A DNA stretch of 64,000 nucleotides, taken from the NCBI GenBank assembly GCA_964304625.1, contig OZ199840.1:7874001-7938000 (forward strand), written 5' to 3'. The position numbers and the translations under genes are program-made. The notes beneath the pieces are model-generated. The model was given only the letters and a program-made list of their open reading frames with translations. It did no database searches and had not been told where the DNA came from. The DNA comes from Kudoa neothunni. Lineage: Eukaryota; Cnidaria. Shown here piece after piece: positions 24,299-36,310 of the stretch. Positions within the stretch are counted from its first letter, which is position 1. Every line of letters begins with the position of its first letter.

Positions 24299-26880
24299 CT
24301 AAATGACAGATAACTTCGTTCAGTATATTTTGTATGGTTTCCCTCGACAGTTTAAGTAGATAAACTTCAAAAAGTTTTTTGCATAACATTGTTAATGACA
24401 TTGCAAAATTGTTAGCCACTTGCGGAAACAGCAAATATTTTTCCTTCTTTCAGAATAGGGTGTGGTAATTTTTATTTATTTTTTTTGTTGTAATTTTTTT
24501 ATGATATGGCACTACGTTGATTCATAGATGTGCAACGATCTTGCTACGTCGTGTTTTATCATGCTGTGCTTAATGGCATTATTTATGGAATACCATAGGG
24601 GTGTTTCATTATACACAAAATCAAATTTTTTTACATGATATCATAAACCTTGTAAATAAGATTAGATAATTTTGGTTTAACTCATTTACTTAATATCATA
24701 TCATATCTTTACGAATTATACAATTTAAAATTTAATTTAAACTATTTAAATTATAAATATAAACATTGTATTATAACTCACGAATTAAATTGATATATAA
24801 ATATTATGAAAAATGTGTGTAAACCATTTAAATAGTATAGCTTAATTAAAATTTTTGAAATTTATATTATAATACGATTATTTTATAATTTAAAATGACC
24901 ATTTCCCTTAACTTAGAAGAAGTCACTTGATAGTTCTTTTTGTCAGATATACCAGGAATTAATTGTTAAATATCGTGTTTTCTCAGATGTAGGGCAGCTT
25001 TTGCATTTTGTTTAGTTTAATAAGGATCATTAGTTCTTATTTTTATTAAAGATAGGTCTTAAATTTGTAACTGAAAATGCTCTCTAAATATTATTTAGCT
25101 CATATAGCAGAATTAAATAGGACTTTCTAGATAGAAAAAATAATATGTATGAAAGAAACAAGATAATTTGATAAAAATATAATCTGTTCTTTAAAAAAAG
25201 AAGACAATATGATAATCCAATCACCAAATAAACATTTTTAATGAATATTTGACCTTTATAATTTGAATTATTGTTAACTACTAAATAAAATTTCATTTTT
25301 AGATATATTTTGTTATAAAATTCAGAATATCCGAATTTTGACTACTTTAATGGGGTTTATACTTAAAACTAGATCAAAAATACCGTCAGATATTATTTTC
25401 AGTGTAGCTCATACAATTGGAGAAACACAGTAGGTTAGGTGCGTTAAAATCCTCATTGGGATTTCAAAAATTTCTGCGTGCAAAATAAGTCCTCAATAGA
25501 GAATTAATAGAATTTGTATTTTTAATTCGTTAATAAAAAAGTTGAGAATATAGTTTAGGTTTTAATTTTAAATTAATAAAAGGAATTTTCGTCGTACTCT
25601 ATCTAACCAAGCATGCTTTTCAGGGTACTCACTCAACTCCCCATAAAATCATGTAATAAAATACATTTATAAGCTTAATATTTATTTTAATATTTCAAAA
25701 AAAATTTGAAGTTAGATTGAATGATTCAACGGGTTGCTAGAGTAAGTTTTTGCGATTCGATCGGTGAATAGTGCACATATTCCATCTATTCAACGTTAAA
25801 TATGTAATAGCATCACAATTTCATTTAATATTAAGCTATTTCTAAAACGAAATTTTCTCTGATGATTTTTCTAGTTGCCATATTTCGTTTGTAAACTAAA
25901 GCAACGATATTGTAAGTAAGTAAGTATAGTTTAGGTTATTTATAGTGATTTGCGTTAATTATCACAAATATCAAGCTTTAGAAGAAACGAAATCACTCAT
26001 TGTATCATTAGGAAATAATATAATGTATTATTAAATCAAAATTGATGTGAATGTATTATTAAATGAAATAAAAGTTTTTCTAAGCGGATTTTCACTTGAA
26101 TGACAACAGTAGACAAACAAAGATGCTCTTATTCATTTCGACTGCTGACAGTTCCTTGTTAGGATTGATATTAGAGTGTTAAGATATTTTAGCTTTTTTA
26201 TTATTTCAAGTCTAATGACAAATATACCCGTTAATGTCTTTACGTGCTTTGATTTCTTTTTATATGCAAAAAAAGAGTAACATTATTAAGGTTTATTTAC
26301 AGAAATCGAGATTTATACAACACATTGTTTAATGTGCTGTTAATACTTTAAGCATTAAATCTTTGATATAATATTTTGAGTTCATTTTTAACTGTCGATT
26401 ATAGAAGTAATGAATGGATATGAATAATTAATAATGTGACCAGACGTTATGGCGCTACGGTATTCAATTGGAGAGATTCGTTATTAAGTATTACATTAGG
26501 ATTTTACTAATTCTCACATATTTCATCCTCTGCCATTCACTTTGTATATACTGCCACATGATCACACTTTATTATATGCATCACTGCTATTTGGCAACAT
26601 AATTTGATGCAGATTCGTAGATATTACACAAATATGTACCCTCATGATTAGATGATACATTTTTACTTTTGTTAATATCCATTATATATTAAGAATTGTA
26701 ATGTTATTTTATTATAATTTCATGGAAAATATGCTAATCAAATATAACAATAATAAATAATTATATTTGATTAATAATATGAGTAGTTTAAAATAAACAG
26801 TAACAATTCCGACTGCTTAAAACTATTTTATTCAACTCACCATGCAATAAAAAATCTGCTGTCGAAATTTATACTTCATA
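24299..26880. other. AT-rich intergenic sequence, 2.6 kb
   Basis: No gene, RNA or element was recognised. There are many short AT palindromes and no supported exon. Confidence 0.35.
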
Positions 26881-26983
26881 AGCCCATTAGAATGAGGAAT
26901 TATTACTGATTACTCTATCGGCTTTTGTGAGAGTTATATAATAATTAATCATACCACTCGAGAACATTTAGTTTGGATGGACA

Positions 26984-27271
26984 ATGTCAGATATTACTGA
27001 TAGGGTGACCAGTTTTCCGAATGAACCATAGTAAATTTCACCTTAGATACTTGAAATTGTAGTGTCTATGGGAATTAAAGAGACTGATACAGGAACAGCT
27101 ACAATGATTGGCCTATCTATAGGAACCGCTTTGATTGCGTTATTTCTAGGTGTTATTTTCAAATATTGTCTTAAAAAGAGAAGCAGCAATAGGGTTACTA
27201 ATTTATCCTATGAATGATTATTAATTCTATAGGTAAGCGAAATTCAGAATATTCCTTTGGAAGAACGATAA
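26984..27271 (+). CDS. Small single-pass membrane protein, cluster copy C
   Basis: Three exons: join(26984..27004, 27047..27193, 27233..27271), 68 residues, introns 42 and 39 bp, both phase 0 at the same places as in copies A and B. Parts are MSDITDR, ILEIVVSMGIKETDTGTAT, the membrane helix MIGLSIGTALIALFLGVIF, a basic stop-transfer segment (KYCLKKRSSNR) and an acidic tail (VSEIQNIPLEER). Intron 1 aligns with that of copy B (GTGACCAGTTTTCC... against GTAACTAGTTTTCA...), and an upstream block is shared with B. It is more diverged than A and B are from each other. Family unknown. Confidence 0.68.
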
Positions 27272-27279
27272 AATCATCT

Positions 27280-27880
27280 TTATTATCTTAAAAAATTGTG
27301 AGGTAAAATTTTACAATCATTGTGGTGTATATCGAAAATTTAAATATTAATTTTTTGTCTCATTTAGAAAACTAATTTCTAGGGATCTCTAACTGTATGA
27401 ATGCTATATGAAAAAATGACGCTTTTTAGATTTTATTATAGATGTATTTTACGTTTTTCGTATGTGCAAAATAATGGATTTAATTATCAATCAATATTTT
27501 AAACAGAGTAAAAATTCATTTAAAGTGTAAATATCGGATGTATTAATGTATTAGAGAGTCGACGAATTTTTATTAAAATTGTCATTTATTTTATTAGGAT
27601 GCTTAACTTTTATTGTTTACTGAGTAACTATTATTTTTAATGGTAATATTCATTGATTGCCATTATCATAATTTATGTATAATAGGTGGGAATAAAGTAT
27701 TATAAAAATATCTATATTTATTGTTTTAAACGTTTAGATAATTTAAAATTACATGGGAATCAATTTTTATTGAGATATTTTGCAAATACGTGATACATGA
27801 TATTCGAAGAGAAAACTTTTTTAGGCGTTTAGTTATAATTATTATAAAGGGATTGTACACTAATTATTCATAACGAGGTG
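27280..27880. other. AT-rich spacer between copies C and D
   Basis: No feature beyond AT-rich sequence was seen. Confidence 0.3.
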
Positions 27881-27892
27881 TAGGTGTAGATA

Positions 27893-28258
27893 ATGCTAGT
27901 ATATTCAACTCGTTCACCTCCTCTCATTGATTGTATTTTTGCACAAGTAGAAAAATTTTAGTCACATTTTAAATTGAATTTCTAATAAAATATCCAATGT
28001 AGATATCGGATACAATTTACATTGATCCTAATAGTAACCCCAAAGTACGATACTTTGTAGCGGTGATATGGATTCTTATTTTTTCGATACTTTTAAGTGT
28101 CGTTCTTGCCTTGATCATGATTTACCTTATCCTAATGTGTCAAAGCTTTTTGCAAGTATCTATATTGAATAAATCAATAATATAATTTCATTAAGTGGAT
28201 GTGCTCATACGACGAAGAATCCAAACTTTCTGAGTCATCCCTAAATTTAATACGCTGA
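27893..28258 (+). CDS. Small single-pass membrane protein, possible divergent copy D
   Basis: Three exons: join(27893..27946, 28003..28155, 28196..28258), 89 residues, introns 56 and 40 bp, both phase 0. Exon 1 encodes MLVYSTRSPPLIDCIFAQ. Exon 2 encodes ISDTIYIDPNSNPKVR, then a long hydrophobic helix (YFVAVIWILIFSILLSVVLA and on to LILMCQ). Exon 3 gives an acidic, serine-rich tail (WMCSYDEESKLSESSLNLIR). The architecture equals copies A-C: short first exon, 51-codon middle exon carrying the membrane helix, and short tail exon. Residue similarity to them is weak, so membership rests on structure and position only 0.6 kb after copy C. If intron 2 is retained, the frame closes after ten further codons. 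Confidence 0.55.
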
Positions 28259-28259
28259 G

Positions 28260-31033
28260 TCTAAACAAAGTTTTTGATAAGTTTCTTATTTACACAAATT
28301 TTTTTCTTCTACAATGCTTCATGTTTCTTTAATATTTTTCCTATGACCTAGCAATCTACTTTAAAAGCACCCCGTCTAGTTTTTAAAAAAACAATAAAGA
28401 ATTTGATTTTAGTATTTCACCAATGGTGATTAATGATTTTTAAAACATTTTTTAATTTATTCGTATCTAATTAGTTTATTCTTTGTATATCTCAAAAATT
28501 TAAACTGAAACTCACTAATATTGTATTTAATTCTCAATACAATTAATGCCCTAATATAAATTTTTTCATGATAATTTTCAATTGATTAAATTATTTTATT
28601 AGAAACATCACATATAAGTCTAATCGATAATTAATAGTTGTCTTTGCTTATGTTCAAACCTTAGTGACGAACGCTCACCCTTTAAGGACGATCTTAAAAT
28701 TTCCAACAATAATAACTAAAATAGGAACGATAAAATTGTTGTATTCTAGTCGACATGATAACTTTCTTAATTTTCTATAGAAATGTATAATATTGGAGGA
28801 TAAAATTTTTTAAGTTAGGTACGATTAGCCCCAATATTTAATCTCCTTGTAATACTTATGGCTGTTTTCTCATCTCGTTTAAAACGCTTTTTAGACTCAT
28901 TGCGGAATTTTAATTCTCAGCATCGGACACAGAAAAGACATTTACTTTAATATGTGACTAATTCTTATTAAAATCTAATTTTATCTTATGATCAGAATGC
29001 GCACGCGCGGTGATTGTTGAGAACCCGCGAAAACTAGTTTTATTGGTAGTAATTTTCTAGAAAAAACTAGTATCTGAGTTCAAATATTTTTATTTCGAAA
29101 AACAGATTTTTTTAGATTTAACTAATTTTTCATTCTCAGTATTTTCAACTTGATTGCATTTTATGTTTTTCAGCAGAACCCCAGATGTATCTTGGGTTAT
29201 CTTTCATTGTTTTAATTTATATTAATTATAAATTGCATTAATAAAGCAAAAATTAAAAAATACTAATTAAATTATTTTCATGTCAGATCACTTAATTAAC
29301 TTAAAAAGAGTCTAAGGGCACATTATAGCGGTCCCTGCCGTTAAAATAAACTGTAATTTTCGATAATATCAACAAAATATTATATTAATATTTCTATTAA
29401 AATTGATTTTATTGTTTTACTCTCTTTGGAAGTTTATTATAGACAGATGTAAACTTCCAGGTATATTATTATAGCATTTTATTGTTTGTCCTCTAGTTTC
29501 TTAGTTTGTTAAAATGGATGATATTAGTTCACAAAAATGGAAATCATTATAGAACTTAGCATTAGTCGAAACTAATAATAATAATAATGATAGATTAATG
29601 AATAAATTAAGCCCTTATATCTATTTATATATAATAGATTTTACAAAAAATTAATTATATATTTATTTTCAGAATAAATTAATATTTGTTGCTTTATCAA
29701 ACCACCTTTAATAACAATAGATTTGATTTAATAGACATATACACAGTTTCTGGTTTCATTTATCGATTAGCGATTGTCAATAAGCTTAATTTATTGATAT
29801 GCAAGAATAATTGACGCATCCCATAATATTCTATATCCACTGCGATGATTTTTTCTAAATCACCTCAAGATCAATGCATTAAGAATTTAAGAGAAAAGGG
29901 TCTATTTGTTAATCATTTTTCTATGCTGTAAGTTGGTATCGTAGTTTTCGACGTTTATTCTTAAAAATTTCGACGACTAAAATCGATTTTAATCAAAAAC
30001 TACGATCCCTAACTGTAAGTAACTGTATGAGTTAGCTTTAAATAGCTAGATAATATAAATATTTCATAAGCATTAGTATCCTAATAGATAAAAAACGAAA
30101 TAACCTATCTAAAATTTCGCGCTATTTCACCAATAATATTGTAGATTAGCATGGGAAAATTAATAAAAAGATTATTAAACATATTTTCAAAAACTTTTAG
30201 TAAGATAAACCCTGGATATCATGATATCATGAGAGAAAAAAGTTATCGTTTAACTTAAATAATTAGGCTGATACGAAACGGAAATAGAATAGGGGAGGGA
30301 ATTGATTTTGTTAGACATACCTCTCGAGATTAATGGGTAACCTAAACCAAATACTATTAGTAAACAATCTAATTTAATTGTGGGAATATTTATGCGGAAT
30401 AAACAACTTGGTAATCCCCATGGGAACTTACTCTTAAAAACATCCAACTGAATTTTTTGGCGATATTACAATGGGTTCAAGAATTTTAACCTGTTAAATA
30501 GTGGTCTAATAAATAAATACTTAAAAAGCATTAGTCTGAATTTAAAATAAAATTTTTACAACATGATGCATGGTGGGTAAATAAATATGCGCTTATGGTA
30601 CTAATTGCTCGTTAGTGTATTTGAGCCCAAGAGACGGAGAGCTACGGTGATTGTTTTCAATTGTATACATCAAATGCCATTTAATTATTTATTTTTGTGT
30701 TGGGAATATTTAAAAAATTATCTTACGCATTCATAGATGGCATAATTTGGTCGACACGTATCAACCAGTATTAATTTGATTTAAGAAGTTGTAATCTTGG
30801 GCTGTTTTGAAAGATTAAAAATGTTTGTTTTTGAATCTTAGCGCCTACTTTTCGAGTGATTACACTTTGAAATTATTGATCCAAAAAAACCTGATAGAAA
30901 CGTTATTAAAATTTCGTAAAGTTACACGTTACATCCAAATTAGGTATTAATTAGTTATATTGATAACACTTGAAAGTTGTTTTTAGACTGATTTTCATCA
31001 ATAACTTCAGAATAAAATAATAAGTGAGAGAAA
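28260..31033. other. AT-rich intergenic sequence, 2.8 kb
   Basis: No supported exon was found. The 65-codon minus frame at 30250-30447 has no splice context or recognisable motif. Nothing else stood out. Confidence 0.35.
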
Positions 31034-32984
31034 ATGGTATATAATACTTAATAGATTATTATTATTATATTTTATTTGTAGATAAAGTCGAAAAGTGATG
31101 TTAGATTGAGGCAAAAGTTGCATTCTATTAGATCAATCCATAGCAGATATCGTAATCAATGATTCTAAATTTCGCTCAACATTTATTAACTATTCCCATA
31201 GTTAATAACTCATATCAACTGAAAAAAAATGAATGCGCCACGTCACCCAAAATGGTTTTAAAAAGGAAATCATGTTCACTCAAGAGTCTGTTTGCAAATA
31301 CCTCATTTCACAGCCAAAAAATAATATTCAGCGTACATATTTCCACTTGTAATAAAAAATTAATTTAATATTTAGGAAAACAAATTGAAAATATTAGAAA
31401 AACGAAATTATATTGTATCAGAATTAATTGAATCAGAAAAGAATTATTTGACATTTCTAATCGAATCCCTCTTGGTAATAATTTATAAAATAAATATTTA
31501 AGGAAGCATCTCGAAAATTTAGATATATCGAAGATGCTTTGTTCAGAACTACATTCTTCCTATCAATACTATACATAAAATATTCTTCTGGCTTGAAGAA
31601 ATTATCAACTTGTCCAGATGCATCTTGCGTGATATCGATAAAACACATGCCTGGAAAGTTTATGCCAATAACAAAGACAGCTTCTCGCAATACACCAAAT
31701 ATCCCATGTGCTATCAAAACTCTATCGCTCAAATAGATATCTGTAGGCGGATGTATGCTGGTTTTGACGAGTTGATCGTTTCACTGAGTAAAACCCCTGG
31801 GGTCTGTTGTGGGTTGTCTTTGGAATCAATTTTATTGATGCCGATTCAAAGAATCCCAAGGTAATAGACCATACAAAACTATTAAAAGAGGGGTTTGTAT
31901 TAAGAGATTTCCTCTGTGAAAAATGAGTAAATAAATAAATACATAATCTTCTATTTATTAGATATGAGCTACTTTTTAAAAAACTCTCAAAAACATTTCA
32001 GGATGGAGACCGTGAGAGAAGTGAAATTAGAGGTGTGATTACTAATCTGAGATCCCTTTTTACTAAATATATTTTAGATATGAAAAAGTTTTTCAAAACA
32101 CTCAACAGAAAAATCAACACAAACGTAACTAGCTCGATTACCTTTTGCCAGCCCGGAACCAAGTCCATTCATAAACACGCTCGAAAAAAGCAACTTCACA
32201 TGATTGGTAAAGTGAAAAAGTTTATAGTTGACTCAAAAATATTCAAAGGTTATCTATCAAAATTCTTAAAATATTTAATTTACATATAGAGAATGAATTA
32301 ATTCACGCAGAAGTGGTTTTCAAGGTGAATAAATACCCTCATTAATTTTATTATATTTCAATTTTAATTTGGCTATATTATAACTATTCCAGTTAGAGGT
32401 TTACACCAAAAGCTAAATTTATTTTTTAAAATATTTCATTCATTGGCAACTAATCTAATCTTTTTTAGTATTTGACCAATGGAAAAACTCAAAAAATATA
32501 CTTTATCGTATTCAAAGACATTATTGTTGAAATCTCTTCGCTCAACCTGTAATATTATGATAACTTAGCAGTTATAGAGGTTTTTCATTAGGAAATCATC
32601 CAGTGGAATAATGTATTCAATGCCCGATTCCAATATTACATTATACTCCAGTAAAAATATAAGTTGTATAGATATTGGAGTTGACCATCTTCATATATGT
32701 TCTGGTGGTGGAATTTTTCAGGTATTCAATTTCTGTTGCAGTTATTCCTTAGTTAAAATTTTTTAGATCACAAACAATATCATTAGTAGTTATTACTTTT
32801 GTCCATGTAACGAAAGGGCAAAAGAAATAGTACGAGTCATCGAAACATCCAAGTTAATGTAATTAAATATAAAATTTTAATGATTATGATTTATTTATAT
32901 TTGTTTAGAAAATTCAACCAATACTACAACGACAGAAAGTCGTATTCAAGTTGTAAAAGTGATTCAGCCGTCCATTCGAATTAG
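31034..32984 (+). CDS. DH-PH Rho guanine nucleotide exchange factor
   Basis: Model: join(31034..31036, 31082..31151, 31202..31332, 31376..31474, 31547..31860, 31962..32032, 32078..32206, 32290..32324, 32469..32548, 32592..32721, 32767..32858, 32909..32984), 409 residues in one open frame. The first exon carries only the ATG; the next codons are IKSKSDVRLRQKLHS. After a basic linker (MVLKRKSCSLKSL) the DH domain begins with RNYIVSELIESEKNYLTFL. It continues with INTIHKIFFWLEEI and WKVYANNKDSFSQYTKY, then the diagnostic last conserved block SLESILLMPIQRIPRYELL and the long final helix. A PH-like domain follows (NELIHAEVVFKVYLTNGKTQ, IYFIVFKDIIVEI, ... ERAKEIVRVIETSKL). DH domains catalyse GDP release from Rho-family GTPases at the membrane, and the PH domain positions them. 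The loop between 31474 and 31547 is shorter than usual, so the acceptor there is the least certain. No SH3, FYVE or RhoGAP part is present, so I cannot place it in a subfamily. Confidence 0.88.
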
Positions 32985-32999
32985 CCCTTATTCTTTAAC

Positions 33000-33949
33000 C
33001 TTGATTTTATTTACTAAATTATATTTTCTTGTATACACAATTTAGTATCTTTATCAGTTATTGTGCAGTTTGGTGCACTCACATTTAGTTATAATTTGTA
33101 ATCATTAGAAAATTCAAAAAATAAATCCATACTATTTATTTATCCTAAATATTCCTGATTTATGTTTATTATAGGACTAAAACTTAAAGTATTTTATTGA
33201 AAGTTTTTCTTGTGGATCGGATATTTTAAGTAAAAGAGATATACCAGTTAGTAGATAAGATCCGTAAGATGTATTGTACCTAGAAATTCTATATTAATAA
33301 ACTCCGAGGAAATTCTGGGAAATCCTTGGTACACTTTTCTGAGCCATGAATTAGTTTTTCGTAACAAAATGCAATCAATGTGGCCATTAACTTTCATTCA
33401 TTGCCATTTTTATTTTTCGTAGTCTGGAAATAAAAATAAGGTAGTTGGTCTCACGCTAGCTGTCATTTTTACCCGGGTAATATGTAAAGACGAGATCGCA
33501 CTCTTAAGAGTTCTAAAAGGGCCTTGTTCGCAATCGATAAATTCCGATAAATAACCTCTAATAGCAACATTAATTAGATGCTCAATCACACCCTAATAAA
33601 CTTAATTATAGTCGTAGTTTTCCCAAATTATCATGAGCGAACCATTAACGATTATTCCAAATAGATTTATTCTTGCACTGATAGTTCTAAAAAGTTTAAA
33701 AATTCCATATAAGGAAATTATTTTTTAACAATTTTTTTAAATCCATTTAAGAACGATTTCAAAATTTTAAACAAACTCCAGATCAAGGAGAATTGGAAAA
33801 TTGTTTATATATAATTAATAATTCATTTTTTGTATTTTAAATGTATTATTTTAACAAATAACTACGAATAATACATATTATGGTGGCTTTGAAAGAAACA
33901 TTATTGTTCCACCAATTCTATCCCATCTGTCATGTATGGAAACCACTTT
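33000..33949. other. AT-rich intergenic sequence
   Basis: Beyond the 3' end of the RhoGEF no coding or RNA feature was recognised up to the next transposon terminus. Confidence 0.35.
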
Positions 33950-35238
33950 TAACCTTCTAAGTAAACTGGGGTCCACTTGGACCCAAACGAGATTGCCAAC
34001 CTGTTTTCTCAGCCGTTATGTAATAATTAGAATTTAAACTTCTTTCATTCTCATCAAACACGTTTATCTTTAGAGTAATAAATTTTTTTGAATATTTAAA
34101 AATACATTATTATTTATATTAATTTTTAAATGGAAATTTAATTTAAACACATTTTACATAGCGAAATCTAAAAAACAATTTTTCTCCGAGCACGCGCCCG
34201 TGTGCAAGTTCTTATTGTGTAAGCATGCATTTCTTTTTGGAGCGTAGCGAGGATAGTATTGACATTAATGAAATCGAAACACCCGACCAGGTGTACTTGA
34301 GAGAGACTGTCGGCGATGAGAATGATGAAAATATAGTGTTTGATCGAAATGACGATTCGATTGCAGACAAAAACAACAATTTATTTAGTGTAATCAAAGC
34401 AAACGAAACCAAGGTGGAGGCAGATAATAAAATAAATGTTCTTCAAGGCGTGATTATGTACGCTATCCAAAAGATCCTTAGTATTGTAGGATGTTGTCAT
34501 CATTTCTTTCGAATGGAAAAAGTGGAAGGAACAATTAAATATATCATTCAGTGCGATAAGAATCCTTATGGGAAGAAATAGAAAGCTATTAATGAAATTC
34601 ATGGTTTTATTGGCTGTTTTTTGTACATAACTATCCATAAGCATAACCAAGAGATTATTGTTTAAATGTTTAGTTGTGACGATGGTAGGAGGATAGACAA
34701 AGATTTTTTTTCCTTGTACATATTCAAGCAACTAATAAGAACGCTCCGTTTCGTACATTCAGAAACTACGTAGAAATGACAGCTAAATGATAAATTTTCC
34801 CCAATTAAAGAAATGTGGGGCATTGTTATTAACGCGGCGAACAGAAGTTATAACCCTGGAGAAAATGTATGTCTTGAGAGTAATTGGTTTCCCTTAAAGG
34901 CAACTGCTTTTTTAGACTATATATAAAACGTAAGCCAGCAAGATATGACTTAAAATTTTTCCTTTTGGGAGATCCAGCATCTACATTATGTGTTTGTGGA
35001 GTTACTAACGAATTCCGGTATCAGTCAAAATAATCTGTTGTCCAATTTATATAGGAACATTGCATATAGGCGCACGCGTTAGAAAAAACAAAACGAATAA
35101 AACATTTCCTAAAATTATAATTTTTGATATTGATAGAAAACACAATTATTGAACGAAATCACAAAAAAAACCTTGGGGTCCAAATGGAGCCCAGTTATAC
35201 TCCGAGGAGATCTGATTAATTGTTACTTAGAAGATTAA
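33950..35238 (+). mobile_element. piggyBac derivative with intact ends and shortened transposase
   Basis: Terminal repeats are TTAACCTTCTAAGT at the left and TTAATCTTCTAAGT at the right (minus-strand reading), each starting with TTAA. Hairpins GGGGTCCACTTGGACCC (about 33969-33985) and GGGGTCCAAATGGAGCCC (about 35175-35192) lie just inside. The plus strand holds decayed transposase parts: an acidic N-terminus (FLERSEDSIDINEIETPDQV) at 34228, and later YNPGENVCLESNWFPLKATA and LKFFLLGDPAS, equivalent to the DDE-domain stretch around the second catalytic aspartate, whose position here is no longer Asp. Total length of 1.29 kb is about half that of a complete element. Confidence 0.78.
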
Positions 35239-36310
35239 ACAACTCATAAGTCTTTATTTAACTAGAGGAAACAGATGGATTATTATTTTTACTCTAACTT
35301 GATACATTTACGTATAATCCGCTATTTGAATAAATCTGAAATTACGTATAAAAATATTTTGATGTTTACAGAAGAGAAAGTATATTTAAATTAATGAGTA
35401 AAGTTTGATATACTTAGTAGAATCTAGTTCACCGTGTCTCATATGCTTATTATGCCGATAACAATAATATACAACATTAGTATAGTCAGTCATATATTAA
35501 AAATGGGGAAATATATCACTATAACGAATTGATTTGTCAAACTCTAGGCATTTTATGGGTTAAGTAGAATCCAAAATTCAATTTATATGGTCATTATATC
35601 AAAACTAGACAAAACTCACAGATTGCTTCTAAATACCTTATAATAGAGCGACAAAAATAGGAAAATAAACACCTTTTATCTGAAATATGGGATTTCTTAG
35701 TATATAATACACATTTAATCCTTCTTTCACACATCTTGTAATAAATGAAGAATGTATCAATCGTCAAGGAGACTGGTTTCTTTGATTATACCCGGGTTAG
35801 ATCAGCGGTGAAACCAATTATGAATCCAACTCAAGTTCCCAAAACTCCTTTATAAACAAAAATATAAGGTCAATGAATTCGTGAAAAATTATAGAGCTCG
35901 CGATAATTATTTAATTTTTATAAATTAATTCAACCTTTAATCTTTTGAGGTTTAAAAAATTACAATGTATCTGAATAATTTAGGATAAATGGTTGAAAAA
36001 TTTCCAAGTGAATTAGTTCAGTGGATTCTCTGATAGGAAATAACTTTTTTATATAGACTGTTACCTCTAAATAATGAATGGGTTATTTAACATCACAATT
36101 CCGGCACAATAAGCCAAAATATTCACGCAAGTTGATTGCCATATTCAGTTTTCAAATGTTGGTATAACAGTTATATTAGTTCAATGTTCGAATTAAATTA
36201 CTATTGGTGGTTGAATATTATTTTTCGGTTGTAATAACCAAAACTATAACTTCCAACTTATAATTCCGTGTTTAACTAAAATTAGCACCTATCAACTAAA
36301 TTTTAATTAG
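35239..36310. other. AT-rich intergenic sequence
   Basis: It may hold upstream exons of the following gene, but none could be joined with confidence. Confidence 0.3.

Noticed and set aside
16651-28258. Copies A-D as FXYD or phospholamban homologues
   Set aside because: Size and topology fit, but the FXYD signature and the conserved phospholamban/sarcolipin helix residues are absent, so no family name is given.
30250-30447. 65-codon minus frame with an internal GTAAGT
   Set aside because: No matching acceptor exon with consistent phase could be found, and the sequence matches no family I know.
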